A DNA stretch of 64,000 nt from Musa acuminata AAA Group. Lineage: Eukaryota > Streptophyta > Magnoliopsida > Zingiberales > Musaceae. Numbering within the stretch: the first letter of the stretch is position 1; each line of letters starts with the position of its first letter. The notes below the pieces were generated by a model that worked only from the letters and a program-made list of their open reading frames with translations, was not told the origin of the DNA and did no database searches. Position numbers and translations under genes: made by a program. The DNA lies in assembly GCF_036884655.1 (NCBI RefSeq), contig NC_088354.1:17989001-18053000 (forward strand), in the 5' to 3' direction. Of this stretch, positions 12,073 through 22,059 are shown in pieces.

Positions 12073-12365
12073 TTGGTCGAGTCCCTCGAAGCTCATCTAT
12101 ATCATGATTCGATATCTTGCCTATGACATAGACATGTCACCAATGACCTGAGGACGTGGTATGATTGGTCGAGTCCTTCGAGAGCATTTCATCGAATCAA
12201 ACTCATCTTATAACAATGGTGATGACTTAACCAAACATCATGGTTGGTCGAATCCCTCGTAACCATGGTGGTTCGGAGGTCGAATAGGACAGAAATCATA
12301 ATGAGTTATGATCGATAAGAGTTGCCTACCTTTTTGGGCTTAGCGTGATTGGTCGAGTCCCTCGA
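12073..12365. repeat. Four copies of the TTGGTCGAGTCCCTCGA motif
   Basis: Copies lie at 12073-12089, 12165-12181 (CCTTCGA), 12244-12260 (CGAATCCCTCGT) and 12349-12365. Each intact core TCGAG-TCC-CTCGA is a short inverted repeat. Spacing is about 80-105 bp. This is just upstream of O gag. Confidence 0.75.
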
Positions 12366-12561
12366 GATTACGTTAAGATGTCGATTGGATCCTGATCCCC
12401 ACTAGAGATCCACCGGGGGTCTTCGATTCACATACCAGAGGGAGTTGTGTGTTTCATAGAAAATAGTGGGAGTAGATTAAGATAGAAGAGCATATCTTAA
12501 TTGTTTATTTTTATAAAATCTGCATGCTATTTATTTCTACTACATATTTATTTTCAGAAAA

Positions 12562-13095
12562 ATATCGCTTTCAAATCCCTTACGTGGTATACTTGATGTC
12601 AACTACCTCACTAGTCCAAATTACATGGATTGGCTCCGCAACTTGAGAATCGTTCTCATAACGAAGAAGATCGCATACGTCTTTGATATAGTGATGTCTA
12701 CGCCCAAGGAAGGGGAAGTGAGGATGAGATCACTCGCTATTTGAAGTACATAGATGACTCCACTCTTGCTCAATGTTACATGTTAGGCTCCAAGACTCCC
12801 GAGTTACAAAGACAGTTGAAAAGATGGATGTTAAATCCATTCTCCTATATCTTCATAAATTGTTTGAGGAATAGAGAAGAACTCAGCGATATTAGATATC
12901 CAAGAGTCTCTTCTGTGCTAAGATGATTGAGGGAACATCGGTTCAGGACTATATCCTTAAGATGATTGAGTAAGAAAAACTCATAGGTCTATGAATGGTT
13001 CTAGAGGATAACTTGTGTATAGATCTTGTGCTTCAATCCCTACCAGATTTATTTTCATAGTTTATCATGAACTTTAATATGAATAAGCTTGAGGT
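12562..13095 (+). pseudogene. gag of O, N-terminal part
   Basis: The frame at 12574 reads NPLRGILDVNYLTSPNYMDW and continues LRNLRIVLITKKIAYVFD, the start of an Angela-type Gag. A frameshift near 12715 moves it to the frame with KYIDDSTLAQCYMLGS (12741 on). The gene is cut at 13095, after codons for NKLEV, by element B. It resumes at 16285 with [13 protein letters not shown]. Confidence 0.8.
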
Positions 13096-13376
13096 TATTG
13101 AATCTCAGATTTTAATGACGAAATCAATTGATAATGTTATGATCTAATCTGTGTTTTGAGTAACGCAGGACTAACTTCGATCAAGAAAGATAATTAAAGC
13201 AGGAAGAATCAATGTTGGGCCATAGTAGAACATGTCAAAAGATTGGACATCGAGCCAGAAGATCGATCGACGTGTCGGCAGAAGGTTTCGTGCTATGAGT
13301 TCGGGCATCAGGCCTAGAAGAGCAGACATTACGGCAAGGAGATTGGAGTTGCGAAGGTTAACCCCGAATCGGAGTT
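13096..13376 (+). repeat. 5' LTR fragment of element B
   Basis: It aligns with 15017-15270 (for example GGCATCAGGCCTAGAAGAG against GGCATCAGGCCTGAAGAG). It breaks off near 13376, where 3' non-coding sequence like that of C (20290 on, CTATCTTATCGATTTTTCA) begins. Confidence 0.75.
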
Positions 13377-14167
13377 ACGGAGATTAGGGAATGCATTATT
13401 GAAAATTTCTTTATCACTATCTTATCGATTTTTCAAAAGGAGATTAATGAATTTATTTATATATTTTTTATGAATCTCTTAAAAATAATTTTGATGATTT
13501 GATAAATTGAATGAGTTGAAAATAATGATAAATGCTTTGAAAATAAATGTTCATATCATGCTTGATGGTTTTACATTTTAGAATTATGCATGATGAGTTG
13601 AAATAATGATAGTTTAAAAAATTATATTTATTCAAATGCATGAATCGATAATCTTTTTGACACATGAATTATGATTTTTTCACTTGATGACTCGTTATTT
13701 CTTATGCATGAACCAAGTTCTCCTCTCTTCTTATCGTTTACTAAAGAGGAGAATTTTTCAAATAAATCATGATTTTTCAAAATTATATTTTTTTATGATT
13801 CTTAATGAATTGAGATATATTATACATGAATCGAGATCCTTTATATTTTCTCTTGTGACTCTTTTTGTTATAAGAATGTCTTTATCTATATCATTATCTT
13901 GAATTTTCGATATTCAATGCTTGAGATTTTTTATGAATCAAGATCTTTGATCTCCTAAGGTTTCTTTTTGTTATTTACTAGAAGAGAGATTTGTCAAAAT
14001 AAATCATGTATTTTTGTATTCATGACTTAATCCTTCATGATCTTTGATATTATATTTTTCATGACATGATTTCTTTGTATTTATGGCTTGTATACCTTGT
14101 AATGATTGAAATATTTTATACTATTATATCATTCCCTTCCTTTTGATAATAACAAAAGGGGAGAGAA

Positions 14168-14700
14168 AATTGCTATCTTGCTATCTCAAGAAAAGCAAAT
14201 TACTAACTTATAAAGAAAGGAAAACTTGCAAGCTTGCACATCTCAAAGGAGAAAGTCTTACAAGCTTGCACATCATAAAAATTATCAAAAAAGATACTAG
14301 CTTGCACATTGTAAAGAGAAGCAAGAAGTGCTATCTTGCAAATCACAAGAGAAGCAATGTTTGCTAACTTACACATTTCAAGAAGATGCAAAACTTACAA
14401 ACTTTCACATTGCAAAAGGAAATAAAAATTGCTAGCTTGCATGTTCTAAAATATTATAAAATTTACTAGCTTGCATAGTGCAAAAGAAAGTAAAACTTGC
14501 TAGCTTGTACATCGCAAAGAAAAGCAAACTTGCTAGCTTGCTCATCTCAAAAGAGAAGCAAAGTTTGCTAGCTTGCATATTTCAAGAAAATACAAAAATA
14601 TGCTATCTTGCACCTCTCAAAAGAGAAGAAAGAAGTCACTAGCTTGTATATTCTAAAGTGATGAAAATTTTACTAAATAGCTAACCTTTCATATCTCTAA
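14168..14700. repeat. Minisatellite, about 35-bp unit, roughly 15 copies
   Basis: The unit GCTAGCTTGCACATCTCAAA followed by AGAGAAGCAAAACTT-like sequence repeats with 10-30% divergence. It lies between two polypurine-tract copies. A shorter version is at 21420-21720 in element C, and a two-unit remnant lies at about 8205-8310 in A. Confidence 0.8.
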
Positions 14701-14715
14701 AATTTAATAGTTGCA

Positions 14716-14748
14716 CTTCTCCTTTTTGTTAATGACAAAAGGGTGGAG
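14716..14748 (+). repeat. Hairpin ending in a polypurine tract (element B)
   Basis: CTTCTCCTTTTTGT, a TAATGA loop, then CAAAAGGGTGGAG. It is the same design as in A, C and F. Confidence 0.6.
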
Positions 14749-15016
14749 ATATGATGATATGTTGATCATACATGGTATGATGTAATATACTTTGATATTT
14801 TGATACCATAATGATTTGAAATATTTATGATGATGTATGCAAAACTTATGATAATTATGCATGCAATGCAATGATATGCATATAATGTGTTGCATATGAT
14901 CATGATTATAATTGCTTTGATTTGAATTCAAGGTTCTATCAATATGATGTATTGATAGGGGGAGTTTAGTTTAAACTCTGTCATCAATTGGATGTCATCA
15001 TCAAAAAGGGAGAGAT

Positions 15017-16279
15017 TGTTGAATCTCGGATTTTGATGATGAAACCAATTGATAATGTTATTATCTAATCTGCATTTTGAGTTACGTAGGACTAGCTTTG
15101 ATCAGGAAAGACAATTAAAACAGGAAAAATCAATGTTGGGTCAGAGTGAAATATGTCAGAAGATTGGACGTCGAGCCGAGGATCGATTGACGTATCGATA
15201 GAAGGCTTCATGGTCTAAGTTCAGGCATCAGGCCTGAAGAGTGGACATTGCACCAAGGAGATTGGAGTTGTGGAGGTCAACATGCCGATTGAGCAAAAGG
15301 CCGCAAAAGAGGATGATGTGCCGAAGGATTGGACGAAGCGCCGATGAACTAATGATATGCCAGATAACATGTGGTTAATACTTTATAATAATTATTTAGA
15401 TCAAAGTAGTTTTAGCTCTAATTGAGTTGGTTTAGAATGTAATAAGGCCAACTCAATTAGGGGCCAATTGGGCCCGAATTGGGGCTATTTTGGGTCAAGA
15501 GAAATGCCCATTCAGTGACCCAAAAGTTGGGTCAAGCAGTAGTACCGTCGGTCTAGGTGGTGGCACCGCTAGTGGCTTAGTCTACGAGACACAGCCTCCA
15601 AGATTGTGTCAGGTAATAGTATCGCCAGATTGGATGGTAGTACTACCTAATGTTAGGCGGTGGTACTGCTAGTCTGGGCGGTGGTACTACTAGTACCCCG
15701 AAAATCGGGGATGAGACTTTTTTGGCTCCAAGTTTGAATCCACTTGGGGCCTCTAAATACCCCTCTCATCCCTACTCAAATTACACAACGACTAAGAGCA
15801 AAAAGAAAAGAAAATGCTATTGTAATCTTGTGAGAACTCCTCTCAAACTCTAAGTATTAGTAAAGTTTAAGAGAGGAGGTAGTGGGGGTGTAAGGTTTTC
15901 TCCTAAGCTTGTCAAAAGAAGAATAGAGTTGTAAGAAGGTGGTTGGTCCTTCCCTATTGAAGGAAGACCATTTAGTGAATGCCGATAGCCTCGACAAAAG
16001 AGGAATCGGGAGTGGATGTAGGTCACGATGACCGAATCACTATAAAACTCGATTTGTATTTCTATTTTGCCTTTCATTCCCTTACTGCAAACTGCTTTAC
16101 TTCCTTATTACTTTAGCTACAAACTATCATGAATATATTTTTAAAATTAAGCAATTATGATATCGGTTTTTATCGAAATAAAGATTTTTTGAATCGACGT
16201 CATTTTTATTTTTGTACTAACTCACTCAACCCCCCCCCCCCCCCCCCCGGTCCCTCTCAATGCCGACTCAATCCTAACA
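15017..16279 (+). repeat. 3' LTR of element B
   Basis: A 1263-bp LTR from TGTTGAATCTC to CCTAACA. The palindrome cluster is at about 15536-15697. The TATA box is mutated to TCTAAATA (15752-15759). A C-run of about 19 lies at 16231-16249. Confidence 0.85.
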
Positions 16280-16284
16280 TAGGT

Positions 16285-16566
16285 GACTCTCCCTGAGCTC
16301 ATCAATATATTGAGGGAGGTTGAGAGCATCATCAAGAAAGAGAAGCCAGGTCTCTATACTAATGAAACCAGAAAGAAAAGGAAGACAAAGAAGTCCCTTG
16401 AGAAGGGCAAGGGCAAACCGGGTAAAACAAAGGTTATCAAGAAAGACCCGACAAAGGACAAAGGCCAGTGCTTCCAATATGGCAAAGACGAGCACTAGAA
16501 GAGGAACTGCAAATAGTACATTACAAAGAAGGTGAAATAGAATCTTGGAGAAGCTTCAGATATATT
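16285..16566 (+). pseudogene. gag of O, C-terminal part with zinc knuckle remnant
   Basis: It resumes after B with [20 protein letters not shown], a Lys-rich stretch, and a zinc knuckle [13 protein letters not shown] in which the second Cys is Tyr and a stop lies inside (about 16496). This is the usual C-terminal Gag RNA-binding region of copia elements. Confidence 0.8.
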
Positions 16567-16567
16567 C

Positions 16568-17236
16568 ATGATCAGTCTTCGTTTGTCATATTCTTATAAT
16601 AACACATTAGATACTAGTAGTACTTATCACATCTGTAATCTATTGCAGGTTCTAGCAAGACCTAGGAGATTAGCAAGAGACGAAAAAAACCTTAAGATGG
16701 GCAATGGAGCAAAAGTTGTTGTAGTGGCCATTGGCGAGGTCACCCTACATCTGCCTAGTAGAGCTACTATTGCATTGGATACATGTTATTTTATTCCTTC
16801 TATTATCAAAAATATTATTTCTATTTCATATTTGATCGTTAGTAGATATAAATTAGTTTTTGAGAATAATAGTTATTCAACATTATTAGATGATAAGATT
16901 ATAACTAGAGGACCATTGTGTAATGGTTTATTTATGCTAGATACTACTCCACATATCATAAATATAAGTGTGTTCAAGAAGAAATGAGATGAAGTAAACA
17001 ATGCATACATATGGCATTGTAGGATATATCATATCCATGAAGGAAGGATTTAAAACTTGCTGAAGGATGGATACTTAGATCCATTCGATTATAAGACATA
17101 TGCAACTTACAAACCTTACCTTTGTAGAAAGCTAACCAACTCTCCATTTAGTAGAACTGGAGAGAGAGCTACTAAGTTACTAGAGCTCATATATAATGAT
17201 TTATGTGGTCCCATGTCAACCAAAGCTATAGGTGAT
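16568..17236 (+). pseudogene. protease and integrase N-terminus of O
   Basis: A protease-like segment reads LDTSSTYHICN where an aspartic protease should read D-S/T-G, so the active-site Gly is lost. It is followed by MGNGAKV and SIIKNIISISYLIV, typical of copia PR to pre-integrase. The pre-integrase WHCRIYH and the integrase start DLCGPMSTKAIGD follow, with one stop at about 17050. The gene is cut after 17236 by element C and resumes at 23346. Confidence 0.8.
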
Positions 17237-18833
17237 TGTTGAATCTCATATTTTTTATGAAACCAATTGATATGTATTTATGTTTTAATCTGCATTTTGA
17301 GTGACGCAAGATGCTTCGATCAGGATGAGACAATTAAAGCAGGAAAAATCATGTTGGGCCGGAGGAACATGTTAGAAGATTAGACATCGGGCCGATGGAT
17401 TGATCGACATATCGATAGAAGGCTTCGGGTCATGGATTCGGGCATCAGGCTAAGAAGAGAAAATATTGCACCAAGGATATCAGAGTTATAGAGTCAATTG
17501 GCCGATTGGGCAATAGGCCACAAGAGAGAACGATACACTGAAGAATCGGACGAAGCGTCGAGGGACCAATGACATGTCGGACAACTTGATTAATGCTTAG
17601 TATTAATTGTCTAGATCGAAGTGTATTTTTACATGTGCAGGATTAACTACGATAGCAAGGCATGACGCAAAATGAAGTCCCGGAGTCAAGGACACGATCA
17701 CGTTGGGAGTTTAAGAGTTCGTTGGAAGTCCGAACGTTCGTCGGAAGTTCTGGAGGAACCAGCCGAGAAGTCTCAGAGCTTGCTAGAGAAGCTTATCAAA
17801 ACTCGCTAAGAAGATCATCGTGAAGTCCAGGAGCTTGCTGGGAGTCCGCCGGAACATTGCCAAGAGATCGTCGGAAGTTCGTCGGAAGCTCGCCGGAAGA
17901 ATAGACTTACTGACTTTGTTTAGCTTAGAATATGTCTTAGGAATCGTAATTAGCATGTAATTGGAATTAGATTTGGGTCAACCTAATTATGGGTCAGCTA
18001 GGCCCATGTAAGAACTATGTTGGGCCTAATAAGAAGCCCAAATAGTGCCCCAAGAAGTCTCACCGTCGTGGCATACTCTTCGAGACTGTGTCAGGCGGTG
18101 GTACCACCAGTCTGGGTGGTTGTACCGCCCCTGGCAGGGTGCTAGGCATGATACCGCCAGTCTGAGTGGTAGTACCGCCAGACCTGGGTGGTGGTACCGC
18201 CCAAGGCAATGTCAGCCAGACTGACACTGGGCGGTGGTACCGCTCGTGCCCAGGGAACCCGGGATGAGATGTTTTTCGACTCCAAGTTTGAATCAACTTG
18301 AAGCCTATAAATACCCCTCTCATCCCTGGTTAAAGCACACAAGCATAGAGAGCAAAAAAGGAAAGAAATGCTATAGAAATCACTTTAGAAATTTTCTCCT
18401 TTGCTCTAAGTTTAGAATTCTATAAGAGGAGTGTGAGTGCTTGTAAGGGTTGTCTCCTAAACCCATGAAAAGGATAAGAGGGGTGTAAGAAGGAGTTGGT
18501 CTTCACCTATTGAAGGAAGACCTCTAGTGGACATCGGTGACCTCGTTGGAGGATGAAGCCAAAAGTGGATATAGGTCAAGATTGACCGAACTACTCTAAA
18601 TCTCGATTTGCATTTACTTTCTGCTATTTATCTTAACTACAAACTGCCTCCATTGCTTTACATCAACTATACTTCTGTATGCTTTCAATTTAAGTTAAGT
18701 TTCTGAAAACGGTTTTAACGTAAGAAACGGTTTTATCGTATGAAAGTTTTTAAACCGTCGTGATTTTACCGCTGCACTAATTCACCCCCCCCCCCCCCCC
18801 TCGCGCCTCTTAGTGCCCACCCTGATCCTAACA
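17237..18833 (+). repeat. 5' LTR of element C (composite)
   Basis: 1597 bp. The first ~390 bp match the LTR start of B. From about 17633 (TGTGCAGGATTAACTACGAT) it matches the start region of A-type LTRs. The palindrome cluster is at 18093-18245, TATA at 18306-18313 and a C-run at 18785-18800. Confidence 0.8.
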
Positions 18834-18851
18834 ATTAGTATTAGAGCTATG
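18834..18851 (+). other. Primer-binding site of element C
   Basis: 'attagtattagagctatg' after the LTR is a mutated form of TTGGTATCAGAGC. Confidence 0.6.
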
Positions 18852-18883
18852 ATTTTCTAATTTGGTTTAACATCCAAATAGAA

Positions 18884-19831
18884 ATGGCTAATTTCGGCTT
18901 TCAAGAGGGTCAATCTCTCATTCGTCCTCCCTTCTTTAATGGGACGGACTACACTTATTGGAAAACTCAAATGAGAGTTTTGTTGCTTACATTGAATCTT
19001 GATTTATGGCATATAGTCAAAAATAGTTTTGAGATGTCTTCTCTTCCAATGAACCATAGGAATGATTTGGAGAAGATGGCGTTTTTTCTAAATGCAAAGG
19101 CTATGAATGCCTTGTTTTGCGCCTTAGATAAAAATGAATGCAATCGGGTTTCTTTATGCGAAACGGCTTTTGACATATGGCATACTCTTAAAATCACACA
19201 CGAAGGCACTTCTAGAGTTAAAGATTCGAAAATCAACTTTTTAATGCATGATTTTGAGCTTTTTTGAATGAAGCCAAGTGAAACCATTGTTGACATGTAC
19301 ACCCATTTTATGGATGTCGTCAATGGTTTAAGAGCTCTTGGCAAATGTTTTTCGAATTTTGAACTCATTAATAAGATTTTACGATCACTTTCAAAAAATT
19401 AGGATTCAAAAATAATGACAATACAAGAATCAAAGAACTTGAACCATTTTTCGATTGAACAACTAATTGGTTCATTGATCACATATAAAATGACATGCAA
19501 TGCATGTGAAGAACTTGAGAACCACCTTCCAAAGAACAGGAAGGATTTGGGACATAGAATATTTAAAGACCACTCGAGCATAAACTCAAGTGATGGTGAA
19601 CTTCAACTCACTAATAAATTTAAAAAGTTCATGAAACAAGAATTAAAGAACAAAAATAAACTTCAAAAGAATGAACCTATTTGCTTTGAACGCAAGAAGA
19701 ATACAAAGTGGGATGAATCGAGCTCCTCCGAAGATGAGGAGAAAATTAACAACGACAAGGTGGCAAACTACACCTTAACAGCCGACGTTGAGGTAATCAA
19801 AAAGCCTTTAGTTTATTTTGAAATTACATAA
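18884..19831 (+). pseudogene. gag of Sirevirus C
   Basis: ATG at 18884 opens a Gag closely similar to that of A: RPPFFNGTDYTYWKTQMRVLL, LNAKAMNALFCAL, FDIWHTLKITHEGTSRVK. One in-frame TGA after HDFELF (about 19265) and a TAG after LRSLSKN (about 19400) break it. The remainder stays open to 19831 and ends in a charged tail with SSSEDEEK. The zinc knuckle and all of pol are missing; beyond the stop, 3' non-coding sequence begins directly. Confidence 0.85.
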
Positions 19832-22059
19832 TGCTTCTCATGACTTATTTTTAATTTAGATTTAATTTAGTTTAGGAAAATTAAATATTTTTTTATTACA
19901 TGTTTAATGAAAATACAAAAATAAAATTGGATCATACTTATCTTTTCAATTATTTGAAAAATAATCATGAAAAATACATATTTTATGATAAACAAATAAA
20001 ATGATTTTGATTGAAAATATAAGATCATGTTTAATGATTTAATGATGCATAATGATGTTTTGAAACCATGTTTTGATGTCATGTATAATGATCATGCTTA
20101 ATAAATTTATATTCAAAATTATGCATGATGATTTTTGAGATTATCGAACTTTACGATCTTTTGAAAGATCTTTTTCGGTGTTAATGAATGATGCATGGAT
20201 TTAGCATAAAAGAAAAGAACAAGCATGTATGAAATCAATCAATGAGTTAAAACAAAATGAGGAAAGTATTTTTCTTGAAAATTTTTTTTTTCTCTATCTT
20301 ATCGATTTTTCACTAAGAGACCAATAAAATTATTTATTTTTTTAAATCTCTTGAAAGTAAGGTTGAGATTTTGATTATTTGAATTTGAAATAAGTTTTAT
20401 CAAAATCATGATATTGATTTCTTGGAATAACATGAGATTACCTTTGATGATCATTTTGATTATTTTGATTCATGGAATTTTGGATTCATGACTTGATCTT
20501 TCATTTGTTTATTAGATGGTTGAAATCTTTGTACCTTTGAATTATTCCCTTCTCCTTTCAATTTTTGAATTTATGCATGTTATATGTTAAACATTTGAAA
20601 CCATATTTTGGTATCATGCATATATCTAAGAAATGTTGATTTGACAAATTGAATGAGTTGAAAATGAATGATGATTTTTCTCTTGAATATAACTTGTGAT
20701 ATTTTTTTATAAATCATCATCTTGATTTCTCGATATTCGATATATGAAATTTTTCTATGAATCAAGATTCTTTCATGATATGATTCTTCTTTGTATTCAG
20801 TAAAAATGATATATTCAAATTAACCATGATATGCTACTCGACATCTTGATAAATGACTTGAATTTTATTATGTAAAATTCCTTGCATTCATGAAATGTGT
20901 ATCTCATCACCAAAATTCTCTTGATATTTTGAATGTGATGAAATGAAATTATGCATGATATATAAATGAGAAGTTAATGATCATGCATGATAGGATGTAA
21001 TGAATTTTGACAAAATTGGCATCATCATGATATGGAATATTTATGATTTGAAATGATGCATGCAATACTTATGCTTTTTTATTATAATGACGTATTGCAT
21101 ATAATGTGTATCATGAATGCTCTACATGATGAATGCTTGGTATCATGATCAAAATGTTGATAAATGCTATGATTTGTTACCAAAATGATGTATCATGTAT
21201 GATTGAATATCATGTATGATATTCCCTTAGTGATTAATTTATTTGTATAATGCATGAAGAAAAGATATAAATGTAAAGTTTTGAAATTATGCATGTTTTA
21301 ATTTAAAATTAGGATGATGCACAAATATATTAAAAAAGGATTAATACTTTACCTTTGTCATAATCTGAAAATTGATATAAAGGGTCTTCCCTTCTTTTTG
21401 ACAATGACAAAGGGGGAGATAAAAGATGCTAGCTCGCTCAATTCAAGAAGAAAGCAAAAATTGCACTTCTCAAAAGAGAAGAAATAACTTGCTTCTTGAA
21501 CATCTCAAATTGTTAGCTTCCATGTGGTAAAATAATGTAACATTTTGTTAGCTTACATTTTTGCAAAGGAAGCAAAAATAATCGCACTTCTCAAAAGAGA
21601 AGAAATTGCTATCTTGAACATCACCAAGAATTGCTAGCTTGAAATCTCAAGAAGATGCAAAAATATGCCAATTTGCACATCTTTAAATTTGCTGGCTTGT
21701 ATGTTGTAAAACTTGCATATCTAAAACTTAATAGCTTGAATGTTCTAAGTATGATATAACACTTACTAAATTTTTGAGCTTCAAATTGCATGATAATAAA
21801 ACTTGATATTATGTTTTTCATACAATGAGTTGAACTTATATTCCAAACACTTAAATAGTTGGACTTCTCCTTTTTGTTGATGACAAAGGGGGAGAAGTAT
21901 GTTAATGATATGCATGATTTGATCATGACATGTTGCTTGGATTTTTGAATCTAAGAGTTTTTATCAATAAGGCATATTGATAGGGGGAGTTTATTTAAAC
22001 TCTGGGAGTTAAGGTTAACTCCATCGTCGATTGGTTGTCATCATCAAAAAGGAGGAGAT
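19832..22059 (+). mobile_element. 3' non-coding region of element C
   Basis: 2.2 kb of AT-rich DNA with no supported gene. Polypurine tracts are at 21405-21420, 21885-21897 and 22046-22058. A partial 35-bp tandem array lies at about 21420-21720 and a polypurine-tract hairpin at 21864-21897. Confidence 0.75.
21864..21897 (+). repeat. Hairpin ending in a polypurine tract (element C)
   Basis: CTTCTCCTTTTTGT, a TGATGA loop, then CAAAGGGGGAGAAG. This is the best-preserved copy, with 7 bp of perfect outer stem (CTTCTCC/GGAGAAG). Confidence 0.7.

Larger units (their letters stand above)
10494..12561 (+). mobile_element. Untranslated leader of O
   Basis: About 2 kb lie between PBS and gag with no supported gene. 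It contains three separate repeat tracts, listed on their own: diverged repeats (10806-11060), an AT/ATAC microsatellite (11600-11900) and four hairpin motifs (12073-12365). Confidence 0.7.
13377..15016 (+). mobile_element. 3' non-coding region of element B
   Basis: AT-rich sequence homologous to 19830-22059 of C, with polypurine tracts at 14149-14166, 14735-14750 and just before the LTR (15004-15016). It holds a 34-35-bp tandem array at 14168-14700. No gene is supported. Confidence 0.75.
13096..16279 (+). mobile_element. Sirevirus deletion derivative B, nested in O gag
   Basis: It starts TATTGAATCTC (a G-to-A change from TGTTGAATCTC) and ends CCTAACA. It is flanked by GAGGT (13091-13095) and TAGGT (16280-16284), a 5-bp target duplication with one later change. 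Only the first ~280 bp of the 5' LTR, the 3' non-coding region and the full 3' LTR remain. The rest of the 5' LTR, PBS, gag and pol are gone, so it can be no more than a passive or non-autonomous copy. Confidence 0.85.

Noticed and set aside
14168..14700. CRISPR-like regular repeats
   Set aside because: Units are directly abutting and diverged, with no unique spacers, and the host is a plant; it is a minisatellite in a retrotransposon.
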